DNA from: Spirochaetales bacterium
GTDB lineage: Bacteria; Spirochaetota; Spirochaetia; SZUA-6; DRHE01
DNA: 5,027 nucleotides
Direction: 5' to 3'
Assembly: GCA_016935715.1 (NCBI GenBank)
Contig: JAFGQJ010000015.1
Span: 1-5,027, forward strand
How positions within the stretch are numbered: the first letter of the stretch is position 1; every line of letters begins with the position of its first letter. Made by a program: the position numbers and the translations under genes. Positions 1 to 5,027 of the stretch are shown here, in pieces. A model generated the notes under the pieces. The model did no database searches. It saw only the letters and a list, made by a program, of their open reading frames with translations, and was not told where the DNA came from.

Positions 1-1031
1 AGGCGTTGAGCAGAAACACCCTGGGCTATCTGGACAGCTACTTCATCCGGATCATGGATGAGATCAAGGCGCTGCTGCAGAAGCTGATGAAGACCAGCAA
101 TCCGCTGACCGTGGCAGTGTCCGGCACGGGGATGGCCGGGATGGAGACCTGCCTGGTGAATCTTCTGGAACCCGGGGACAGGATACTGATTCTGATCAAC
201 GGGGTGTTCGGAATCCGCATGCGCGAGATCGCCGGCAGGCTCGGCGCGGAGGCGGAGGTTCTGGAGTTCGAGTGGGGCACCCCGGTACAGCCGGACGCGG
301 TGGAGAAGAAGTTGCGCGAGAAGCGCTACAAGCTGGTGGCCATGATCCACGCGGAGACATCCACAGGAGTGCGCAATCCCGCCGCTGAAATCGGAAAGCT
401 GCTGAAAGCATCCGACTGCCTGTACCTGCTGGATGCGGTTACCAGCCTGGGGGGGATCGAGGTCGATGCAGACGGCTGGGGCGTGGATGCCCTGTACAGC
501 GGTTCGCAGAAGTGTCTCTCCTGCCCGCCGGGTCTTTCCCCCGTGACCTTCTCTGCGGACGCGGTCAAAGCCGTTGCGGCGCGCAAGTCAAAGACACCGA
601 GCTTCTATCTGGACATCGATCTGATCGGCAAATACTGGGGGGGCGAGAAGAGAGCCTATCACCACACCGCTCCGATGAACATGTTCTACGGCCTGTATCA
701 GTCCCTGCTGCTGGTCATGGAGGAGGGCATGGACAAGGTGTTCGACCGCCATCGCCGGATCCATGAGATGCTGGTTCAGGGTTTGGAATCCCTGGGGCTG
801 GAGCTGCTGGTGAACAAGGCATCCCGCCTGCCCATGCTCAACGCGGTGAAAATCCCGCAGGGGGTGGAGGACGCCGCGGTGCGCAGCGCCCTGCGCAATG
901 AGCACAGGATCGAGATCGGAGCCGGCCTGGGACCGCTGGCAGGCAGGATCTGGCGCATCGGGGTGATGGGTCACACCGCCCGGCAGGAGAACGTCGAGCG
1001 CCTCCTGGGGGCGCTGCGGGAGGTGCTCTAG
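1..1031 (+). CDS. Class V PLP aminotransferase, alanine/serine-glyoxylate type (5' end cut off)
   Basis: This enzyme probably moves an amino group from alanine or serine to glyoxylate or another 2-oxoacid, in the cytoplasm, using pyridoxal phosphate. The reading frame is already open at the left edge (first whole codon at 3) and reads ALSRNTLGYLD, matching the family's internal N-terminal motif, so the TTG at 6 is not the start and perhaps 20-30 residues are missing. Numbering from the Leu codon at 6: SGTG at 39-42 binds cofactor phosphate; the Asp of LLDAVTSLGG (143) should bind the pyridine nitrogen; Lys169 in SGSQKCLSCPPG is the Schiff-base lysine; YHHTAP (219-224) is the cofactor-contacting loop; Arg317 in WRIGVMGH fits the substrate-carboxylate arginine. 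The C-terminus looks complete. The amino donor cannot be fixed from sequence; serine-glyoxylate and serine-pyruvate forms share these motifs. The gene is convergent with the GlcD-like gene, whose product could make glyoxylate. Confidence 0.9.
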   Translation, partial: ALSRNTLGYLDSYFIRIMDEIKALLQKLMKTSNPLTVAVSGTGMAGMETCLVNLLEPGDRILILINGVFGIRMREIAGRLGAEAEVLEFEWGTPVQPDAVEKKLREKRYKLVAMIHAETSTGVRNPAAEIGKLLKASDCLYLLDAVTSLGGIEVDADGWGVDALYSGSQKCLSCPPGLSPVTFSADAVKAVAARKSKTPSFYLDIDLIGKYWGGEKRAYHHTAPMNMFYGLYQSLLLVMEEGMDKVFDRHRRIHEMLVQGLESLGLELLVNKASRLPMLNAVKIPQGVEDAAVRSALRNEHRIEIGAGLGPLAGRIWRIGVMGHTARQENVERLLGALREVL

Positions 1032-1050
1032 CTGCCGAGAGACCGGCAGC
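1031..1050. terminator. Hairpin between convergent genes, possible two-way terminator
   Basis: A 7-bp perfect stem, GCTGCCG (1031-1037) with CGGCAGC (1044-1050), closes a 6-nt AGAGAC loop just after the aminotransferase stop codon, in the 43-nt gap between two convergent genes. Its position suits a terminator for one or both genes. No T-run follows on either strand, so it is not a classic intrinsic terminator; it may instead protect 3' ends or need Rho. A small palindrome, CTCCGGAG, lies at 1061-1068. Confidence 0.4.
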
Positions 1051-1074
1051 GGCCGCCCGCCTCCGGAGTATCCC

Positions 1075-2475
1075 TCAGCTGAAGATCTTGCCCGGATTCA
1101 GGATGCCGTTGGGATCGAAGTCATCCTTGATGCCGCGCATCATTTCGATCTGGGCGGAATCGATGCCCAGAGAGAGGAAGGATTTCCTGGTCATCCCGAT
1201 CCCGTGTTCCCCCGTGACCACGCCCCCCATGGATACGGCCAGCCGGTAGATCTCTTCACCGGCCTTGTGGGCCTGCTTCTTCCAGACCTCTTCGGGAACG
1301 TCCTTGATGATGTTGACGTGCACGTTTCCGTCTCCGGCGTGGCCGAAGTTGATGATGGGAAGCTCATAGCGCTCCCCCACCTCCTTGATCCTGGGAAGCA
1401 GATTCGGCAGCTGGGTGCGAGGAACGACGATGTCCTGGGTGTCCATGATGTGCTGCGGGCTCAGGTTCTGCAGCGCTTCGATGATCAGCCTGCGGGCCTC
1501 CCAGAGGCGATCGCGCATCTGGGGGTTGTCCGCGACCAGGACGTCTATGGCCCCGTTCTCCAGGCATATCTCCCCGATCCGCTCGTAGTCGCGGTCGATC
1601 TGATTCTTGTCGTTGCCGTCCAGGGTGATCAGCAGGTGGGCCGCGGCCTCCCGGAAGGGGGCCTGTTTCTCCGTCAGCTTCTCCACGGCCCGGATGCTGT
1701 CCCTCTCCATGAACTCCAGAGCCACCGGCACGATCCGCGCCTTGATGATGTCGGAGACCGACTGGCCTGCGGACTGAAAGTCATCGAAAGGGACCAGCAG
1801 GTCCACCCGCTGCTCCGGCTTGGGTATGAGGCGAAGGAGGATACGGGTTACCACCGCCAGGGTCCCTTCCGATCCGGTGAGCAGCTGGATGAGGTTGTAG
1901 CCGGTGACGTTCTTCACGACCTTGCCCCCCAGCTCCATGACCCGGCCGCTGGGAAGGACCGCCTGCAGACCGCACACGTAGTCCTTGGTCACCCCGTATT
2001 TGATGGCCCGGGGTCCGCCGGCGTTTTCGGCGATGTTCCCCCCGATCGAGCAGGAATCCAGGCTGGCCGGGTCCGGGGGATAGAACAATCCCGCCGCCTC
2101 GACCTCCCGGTGAAGGTTGCCGGTGATCAGCCCCGGTTCCACCGCCACCATCAGGTTCTCCTGGTCGATCTCCAGGATCCTGTCCATCTTTTCCAGGGAC
2201 AGCACCAGGCCTCCGAACACGGGGACCGCTCCCCCGCTCAGGCCCTGGCCCGCACCGCGGGGGGTGACCGGAAACCGCCTGGCCTGGGCCAGCTCGAGGA
2301 TCTGCGAAACCTGCTCGGTCGTCCTGACTCTGGCCACCGCCTCCGGGGCATGCCAGAGCTCCGCCACCTCATCGTGGGCATACGTATCCAGGTCGTCCTC
2401 CGGGGTCAGGAGGTCCCCGTCTGCCAGAATTCCCCGGAGTTCCTTGAGCGTTTCTTTGTCGATCTTCTTGTACAT
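1075..2475 (-). CDS. GlcD-type FAD-linked 2-hydroxyacid dehydrogenase (glycolate/D-lactate family)
   Basis: A complete 466-residue flavoprotein of the GlcD/D-lactate dehydrogenase family, which oxidises a D-2-hydroxyacid (glycolate, D-lactate or similar) to the 2-oxoacid and passes electrons to an acceptor. The N-terminal PCMH-type FAD domain shows PRGAGQGLSGG (72-82), PPDPAS (133-138), GGNIAENAGG (145-154), KYGVTKDYV (159-167), KVVKNVTGYNL (185-195) and GSEGTLAVVT (201-210). The C-terminal FAD-oxidase domain has GHAGDGNVHVN (378-388), with two histidines that bind metal in related enzymes, then TGEHGIGMTRK (421-431) and the closing FDPNGILNPGK (453-463). Length is normal for the family, with no fused iron-sulfur domain. 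The ATG at 2475 suits the family N-terminus but has no Shine-Dalgarno in front. No GlcE- or GlcF-like gene adjoins it, so the electron acceptor is unknown. Substrate cannot be told from sequence; calling it glycolate oxidase would be overreach. Confidence 0.92.
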   Translation of the reverse strand: MYKKIDKETLKELRGILADGDLLTPEDDLDTYAHDEVAELWHAPEAVARVRTTEQVSQILELAQARRFPVTPRGAGQGLSGGAVPVFGGLVLSLEKMDRILEIDQENLMVAVEPGLITGNLHREVEAAGLFYPPDPASLDSCSIGGNIAENAGGPRAIKYGVTKDYVCGLQAVLPSGRVMELGGKVVKNVTGYNLIQLLTGSEGTLAVVTRILLRLIPKPEQRVDLLVPFDDFQSAGQSVSDIIKARIVPVALEFMERDSIRAVEKLTEKQAPFREAAAHLLITLDGNDKNQIDRDYERIGEICLENGAIDVLVADNPQMRDRLWEARRLIIEALQNLSPQHIMDTQDIVVPRTQLPNLLPRIKEVGERYELPIINFGHAGDGNVHVNIIKDVPEEVWKKQAHKAGEEIYRLAVSMGGVVTGEHGIGMTRKSFLSLGIDSAQIEMMRGIKDDFDPNGILNPGKIFS

Positions 2476-2495
2476 GGCTGGTTTTGCATTATACT
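2468..2495 (+). promoter_or_regulatory. Candidate promoter for the sulfatase gene
   Basis: TTGTAC (2468-2473), a 16-bp spacer and TATACT (2490-2495) form a moderate sigma70-like promoter pointing at the sulfatase gene. The start site would be near 2502, giving a leader of about 100 nt. Its -10 shares bases 2490-2493 with the minus-strand TATAAT, so two RNA polymerases could not occupy both. The -35 overlaps the first codons of the divergent GlcD-like gene. A small stem, CCGTC (2520-2524) with GACGG (2533-2537), lies in the leader. Confidence 0.35.
2488..2493 (-). promoter_or_regulatory. Candidate -10 element for the GlcD-like gene
   Basis: Read on the minus strand this is a perfect TATAAT. 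Transcription from it would begin near 2480-2482, only about 5-7 nt before the ATG at 2475, giving an almost leaderless mRNA. This agrees with the missing Shine-Dalgarno. There is no convincing -35 box: the hexamer at 17-bp spacing reads TTCCTC. The call rests on the -10 box and its position. Confidence 0.4.
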
Positions 2496-2600
2496 GACTG
2501 CCGGGAAGTTGAGGAAGAGCCGTCCGCTCATCGACGGATCCAACAAACTGAGTGGAGCATAGTCGACATGCTGCCCTGCTGGGCTCAGAGGATGGAGAGC

Positions 2601-4001
2601 ATGAAGGAACGACCGAACATCATCCTGATTCTGACCGATCATTTCCGGCCGGATGCGCTCGGGCCGAGCACGCCGAATCTGATCTCCCTGGCCGGGCGCG
2701 GGGTCACGTTCGCCAACGCCTACTGCGCCTCCCCGCTCTGCCAGCCCGCGCGGGCTTCGATCATTACCGGGAAGTTCCCCTCGCAGCACGGGATCTGCGG
2801 AAATCAAGCGGAACCGATTCACGCGGATCTGCGGAACGGCACGTTCATGAGGCATCTCCAACGGGCGGGGTACCACACCGCCCTGATCGGCAAACATCAC
2901 TATCTGGACCGGTTCGGAGTGGGAATGGACGTCAGCGACGACGAACAGGTGATCCGCGAATACGGTTTCGATTCGGTGATCCAGGTGGTGGACGATGATG
3001 AAAATATCCACAATGACGACGCCTACACCCGCCACCTGGAGGAGAAAGGTCTTCTGGAAGAGTTCCGCAGGGTCTTCGAAGATCTCGCCTGGGAGTGCAG
3101 ACCCCACCCCTTCGCGGAGGAAGATACCCCGGATGGCTTCATCGGAGGCCGGGGCATCCGGTTCATCGAGGGCTGCGATCCGTCCCGGCCGTTTTACCTC
3201 AACCTGTCCTTCATAGGTCCCCATCCCCCCTATTGGCACCCGGGCGAGCTCCGCCACGATCCGGAGGCGATGCCCGAACCCCTGGGCACCGACTCCGGGC
3301 AGCCGGTATTGCGGGGCAGGGTGAAGTATCAGGCCCTTTCCCTCAGCACGCGGGAAAACCGCGCCCACTACATGGACAAGTGTGCGCTGATCGACCGCTG
3401 GGTCGGGAAGCTGGTGAGCACGCTGGAGGCGAGGGATCTCCTGGACAACACCGTGATCATCTTCACATCGGACCACGGAGACAACCTGGGGGATTTCGGC
3501 ATCTGGGACAAACGCTTCTTCTACGAGCAGAGCGCGGGCGTGCCGCTGGTCGCAGCGGGGCCCGGCATCCGGGCTGCGGACGGCAGGAGCGGCAGCCGCA
3601 TCAGCAAGGCACTGGTTTCACACGTCGATCTGTACCCGACGCTCCTGGATCTGGCAGGGGCAGGGGGATCGTACGACCACACCTTCCGGGGCCGCAGCCT
3701 TGCCCCTCTGCTGCGCGGGGAAGCCGGCACGCATCACCGCGCCGTTTTTGCCGAGCTGGCCACGGCGGTGATGATCCGAACCGGCAGCTGGAAGCTCGTG
3801 TTCGACCCCGAGCAGGGAGGTGTGATCCACCTGTACAACCTGACAAGGGATCCGGGGGAGCTGGAGAACCTTGCCGGCGTCGCCGGCTACGAAGCCGTGG
3901 CCGGCGCGTTGATCGAACAGATCCTGGCTCATCGCATTCGCCTGACCCAGTATACCCACGGCAAGGAGGAGAAGCGACTGCAGCGCGTCCGCGTCTCCTG
4001 A
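2601..4001 (+). CDS. Sulfatase, Cys-type (formylglycine-dependent), no signal peptide
   Basis: A type I sulfatase of the alkaline phosphatase superfamily, 466 residues, hydrolysing a sulfate ester. From Met1: Asp13 in LILTD is a metal ligand; CQPARASIITG (47-57) is the CxPxR signature, whose Cys47 must be oxidised to formylglycine by a separate maturase; Arg51, Lys98 and His100 (GKHHY), His208 (GPHPPY), Asp291-His292 (TSDHGD) and Lys304 (WDKRFFYE) complete the usual active site. The C-terminal subdomain has the familiar ending WKLVFDP, then LYNLTRDPGELENLAG. I chose ATG 2601 because MKERPNIILILTD is the standard family N-terminus and GGAG (2594-2597) lies just upstream, though only 3 nt away. 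ATGs at 2592 and 2568 are in frame; the latter has GGAG at 2554-2557 about 10 nt away. None of these starts adds a signal peptide, so the enzyme is probably cytoplasmic. Choline-sulfatase or phosphonate monoester hydrolase activity is also possible; the substrate is unknown. Confidence 0.92.
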   Translation: MKERPNIILILTDHFRPDALGPSTPNLISLAGRGVTFANAYCASPLCQPARASIITGKFPSQHGICGNQAEPIHADLRNGTFMRHLQRAGYHTALIGKHHYLDRFGVGMDVSDDEQVIREYGFDSVIQVVDDDENIHNDDAYTRHLEEKGLLEEFRRVFEDLAWECRPHPFAEEDTPDGFIGGRGIRFIEGCDPSRPFYLNLSFIGPHPPYWHPGELRHDPEAMPEPLGTDSGQPVLRGRVKYQALSLSTRENRAHYMDKCALIDRWVGKLVSTLEARDLLDNTVIIFTSDHGDNLGDFGIWDKRFFYEQSAGVPLVAAGPGIRAADGRSGSRISKALVSHVDLYPTLLDLAGAGGSYDHTFRGRSLAPLLRGEAGTHHRAVFAELATAVMIRTGSWKLVFDPEQGGVIHLYNLTRDPGELENLAGVAGYEAVAGALIEQILAHRIRLTQYTHGKEEKRLQRVRVS

Positions 4002-4029
4002 TCTCGCCCCGCCGCGTTCAAAAAGGATA

Positions 4030-4057
4030 TTGACATACATGGTATACCATGTATAAT
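4030..4057 (+). promoter_or_regulatory. Strong sigma70-type promoter of the solute-binding protein gene
   Basis: A perfect TTGACA (4030-4035) and a perfect TATAAT (4052-4057) are separated by 16 bp, one less than the optimum. The start site should lie near 4064, leaving a leader of about 158 nt before the ATG at 4222. The promoter begins 28 nt after the sulfatase stop, so the transporter gene can be transcribed independently of the sulfatase. No clear terminator lies between the two, so read-through is also possible. Confidence 0.85.
4035..4054. promoter_or_regulatory. Perfect 20-bp palindromic operator in the promoter spacer
   Basis: ATACATGGTATACCATGTAT is its own exact reverse complement. 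It fills the 16-bp promoter spacer and overlaps the last base of the -35 and the first three of the -10, so a bound dimer should block RNA polymerase. The core TGGTATACCA resembles known operators of GntR-family, FadR-subfamily regulators such as UxuR/ExuR, which respond to sugar acids or their catabolites. Assigning that family is inference, as no regulator gene is visible here. Confidence 0.75.
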
Positions 4058-4086
4058 AGGTTAACTCAACCGAGGGTCTCTCGGTG

Positions 4087-4097
4087 CCATATTATGG
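4087..4097 (+). repeat. 11-nt AT-rich palindromic element, left copy
   Basis: CCATATTATGG, extended to 13 nt by flanking G and C (GCCATATTATGGC, 4086-4098). It is the exact reverse complement of the element at 4187-4197. It can act as a protein-binding dyad in DNA, as a local hairpin, or as one arm of a long-range RNA stem with the right copy. Confidence 0.6.
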
Positions 4098-4192
4098 CGA
4101 CGGTCGAAAATCCGGCCGCCTTGGGCAGGTTTTTTGACTCCCACTACATCGTCGTCTCCCTTCCCGTCGGGACGGGAGATGGGGATCCATAA
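4094..4192 (+). CDS. Possible 32-codon leader ORF
   Basis: An ATG at 4094 opens a 32-codon frame ending with TAA at 4190-4192, wholly inside the predicted leader. The peptide begins MATVENPAALGRFF and resembles nothing I know. It has no good Shine-Dalgarno: the nearest purine run, GAGGG at 4072-4076, is 17 nt upstream. Its start and stop codons fall inside the two complementary 11-nt elements, and it crosses the terminator-like hairpin. Translation could thus affect leader folding, but an ORF this short may be chance in GC-rich DNA. Confidence 0.15.
   Translation: MATVENPAALGRFFDSHYIVVSLPVGTGDGDP
4114..4135 (+). terminator. Terminator-like hairpin with T6 tract in the leader
   Basis: CCGCC (4116-4120) pairs with GGC-A-GG (4124-4129, one bulged A) around a 3-nt TTG loop, and six T residues (4130-4135) follow at once. 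Two G-U pairs could extend the base through 4114-4115. The stem is short and bulged, so termination would be weak. A competing fold pairs GGCG (4096-4099) with CGCC (4117-4120) and would take its left arm, as in an attenuator. Confidence 0.25.
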
Positions 4193-4197
4193 TATGG
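4187..4197 (+). repeat. 11-nt AT-rich palindromic element, right copy
   Basis: CCATAATATGG lies exactly 100 nt right of its reverse complement at 4087-4097, and 10 nt before the ribosome-binding site. Pairing of the two copies in RNA would enclose 89 nt of leader. Outside the 11-nt core the flanks differ, so this is not a long duplicated segment. Confidence 0.6.
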
Positions 4198-4207
4198 AAA
4201 AATCTGC

Positions 4208-4215
4208 AAGGAGGT
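4208..4215 (+). promoter_or_regulatory. Strong ribosome-binding site of the solute-binding protein gene
   Basis: AAGGAGGT matches the anti-Shine-Dalgarno sequence almost fully and ends 6 nt before the ATG at 4222. It fixes that start and implies high translation, as expected for a periplasmic binding protein. Confidence 0.85.
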
Positions 4216-4221
4216 CAGAAA

Positions 4222-5027
4222 ATGAACAGAGCACTCATTTCCCTCGTGCTTCTGCTGGCGGGAGGCGCATTCCTGTTCGCCGCCGGCGGGCAGGAAGCAG
4301 CGGAGCCGGCTGCGACCGCGGCGGCGGAGAAAACGCCGATCGAACAGTACAATCCCGGATTCGCCTTTCCCACCGAAAAAGTCGAGATCGCCTACTGGCA
4401 CGTCCTGGAAACCCGTCCGGGCTTCGATGCCCTGGCCAAGGAAATTGCCCGGGACTATTCGGCGATTCATCCGAATGTCAGCATCACGGTCCGGGATATT
4501 CCCAACGCCCAGCAGAGAGCGATCTTCAGCGCGGCCTTCGAGTCCCGTTCGGCGGGCGACATCGTCTGGGTCGAAGCGCAGGTCGGGCTGATGGCCAAGG
4601 CGCTGCTGCCGGCTCCGGACTGGGCGGCGAAGTACATGGAGGATCTGTTTACCCCGTACGTGCTCAGCCTCTCCAAGGTCAAGGGCGAGTACTACGGCTG
4701 GAGCGGCGCCGAGGTGGATGCCGGCCAGATGCTCTACTACCGCAAGGACCTGTTCAGGGAGGTCGGATTGGATCCGGATGACCCGCCGGAGTTCATGCCG
4801 GAGCTGCTGGAGGCGGCTCAGAAGCTGACCAAATGGGAAGGCGGACAGATGTCTCAAGCCGGCATCGCCGTGCGCTACGCAGGGGGACACCAGGGAATCG
4901 GCGACAAGTTCAGCAAGTACGCCGCCGCCTTCGTAGATACCAGCAAGAGGTTCTACTACAACGAGGACTACACCGACGTGATCTTCGACGACCCGGGCTG
5001 GATCGAAGCGGCCCAGTTCTTCCACGA
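4222..5027 (+). CDS. ABC transporter solute-binding protein, sugar type (MalE-like), 3' end cut off
   Basis: The periplasmic binding component of an ABC importer, family 1 (sugars, polyols and related solutes). The first 268 residues are present and the frame is open at the right edge; such proteins usually have about 400-450 residues. Residues 1-21 are a signal peptide: MNR, a hydrophobic run ALISLVLLLAGGAFLF, then AAGGQEAAEPAA with no lipobox Cys, followed by an Ala/Glu-rich linker to about 37. The mature domain opens with KVEIAYWHVLETRPGFDALAK (53-73) and has DYSAIHPNVSITV (78-90), the FSAAFESRSAGDIVWV strand-turn (102-117), YYGWSGAEVDAGQMLYYRKDLF (157-178) and VGLDPDDPPEFMPELLEAAQKL (181-202); these are the usual family landmarks around the ligand cleft. 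A strong promoter, operator and ribosome-binding site precede it. Permease genes would be expected to the right, outside the window. The ligand cannot be read from sequence. Confidence 0.92.
   Translation, partial: MNRALISLVLLLAGGAFLFAAGGQEAAEPAATAAAEKTPIEQYNPGFAFPTEKVEIAYWHVLETRPGFDALAKEIARDYSAIHPNVSITVRDIPNAQQRAIFSAAFESRSAGDIVWVEAQVGLMAKALLPAPDWAAKYMEDLFTPYVLSLSKVKGEYYGWSGAEVDAGQMLYYRKDLFREVGLDPDDPPEFMPELLEAAQKLTKWEGGQMSQAGIAVRYAGGHQGIGDKFSKYAAAFVDTSKRFYYNEDYTDVIFDDPGWIEAAQFFH

Larger units (their letters stand above)
4064..4221 (+). other. Structured 5' leader of the solute-binding protein mRNA
   Basis: This is the predicted untranslated region from the likely start site to the ATG. It holds, in order: a 5-bp hairpin CCGAG (4070-4074)/CTCGG (4080-4084); an AT-rich palindrome at 4087-4097; a possible hairpin at 4096-4120; a terminator-like stem with T6 at 4114-4135; a stem TCCCGT/ACGGGA at 4162-4177; a second AT-rich palindrome at 4187-4197; and a strong ribosome-binding site. 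I recognise no known riboswitch class. The leader is unusually long and ordered for a simple transporter gene, so post-initiation control is possible, but the structure was judged by eye only. Confidence 0.45.

Noticed and set aside
1204..2562. Long plus-strand open frame (452 codons) opposite the GlcD-like gene
   Set aside because: It is antisense to a gene with every family motif in frame; its peptide shows no recognisable domain and is rich in residues typical of a GC-rich shadow frame.
2484..2600. Extending the sulfatase to the TTG at 2484
   Set aside because: The extra residues match no sulfatase N-terminus, the TTG has no ribosome-binding site and lies inside the promoter region; ATG 2601 gives the standard family start.
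2406..3476. Minus-strand open frame (356 codons) opposite the sulfatase N-terminal half
   Set aside because: It shadows the sulfatase signature and overlaps the GlcD-like gene start; its peptide is low in family-like motifs.
3999..4029. Intrinsic terminator after the sulfatase
   Set aside because: I found no stem followed by a T-run in this short stretch.
3095..4033. Plus-strand frame (312 codons) inside the sulfatase gene
   Set aside because: It is an alternative frame of the sulfatase; the peptide is Arg/Pro/Gly-rich with no recognisable domain, and it runs through the sulfatase stop into the promoter.
4134..4139. TTGACT as a second -35 box for the binding protein gene
   Set aside because: No -10-like hexamer lies at 15-19 bp; the AT-rich element at 4187-4197 is too far away.
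4134..4781. Plus-strand frame including ATG 4194, overlapping the start of the binding protein
   Set aside because: It is in a different frame from the signal peptide, has no ribosome-binding site before ATG 4194, and its peptide is Arg/Gly-rich shadow sequence.
4144..5025. Minus-strand open frame (293 codons) opposite the solute-binding protein
   Set aside because: The opposite strand has a signal peptide, a strong ribosome-binding site and the binding-protein family pattern; this frame shows none of these.

Overview
The window is GC-rich bacterial DNA and densely coding. It holds four protein genes: two complete and two cut by the window edges. The best hint at the organism is the N-terminus of the solute-binding protein at the right end. 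Its hydrophobic signal segment runs into 'AAGGQEAAEPAA' with no lipobox cysteine, a style I associate with ABC solute-binding proteins of Spirochaetaceae. A GC-rich spirochaete is therefore my best guess, but this is inference and not proof.

Layout. (1) Positions 1-1031, plus strand: the 3' part of a class V PLP aminotransferase of the alanine/serine-glyoxylate type; the start lies left of the window. (2) A 43-nt gap with a hairpin between convergent genes. (3) Positions 1075-2475, minus strand: a complete GlcD-type FAD-linked 2-hydroxyacid dehydrogenase. (4) A divergent control region, about 2476-2600, with overlapping -10 elements on opposite strands. (5) Positions 2601-4001, plus strand: a complete Cys-type sulfatase with no signal peptide. 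(6) A 220-nt intergenic region with a near-consensus sigma70 promoter, a perfect 20-bp palindromic operator in its spacer, and a leader of about 158 nt. That leader has complementary elements, a short ORF and a terminator-like hairpin. (7) Positions 4222 to the right edge, plus strand: the 5' part of an ABC sugar-type (MalE-like) solute-binding protein.

How the parts may fit together. The aminotransferase and the GlcD-like enzyme both suit 2-hydroxyacid/2-oxoacid (glycolate/glyoxylate or similar) chemistry. The sulfatase appears cytoplasmic, so it would act on an imported sulfate ester, and the neighbouring binding protein could feed that import. A locus for a sulfated or acidic carbohydrate or polyol, whose carbon ends as a 2-hydroxyacid or glyoxylate, is plausible but not shown by the sequence. 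The transporter gene has its own promoter, apparently repressed by a regulator whose site resembles the TGGTATACCA core of GntR/FadR-type (UxuR/ExuR-like) operators. I see no tRNA, rRNA, CRISPR array, insertion sequence or phage gene.
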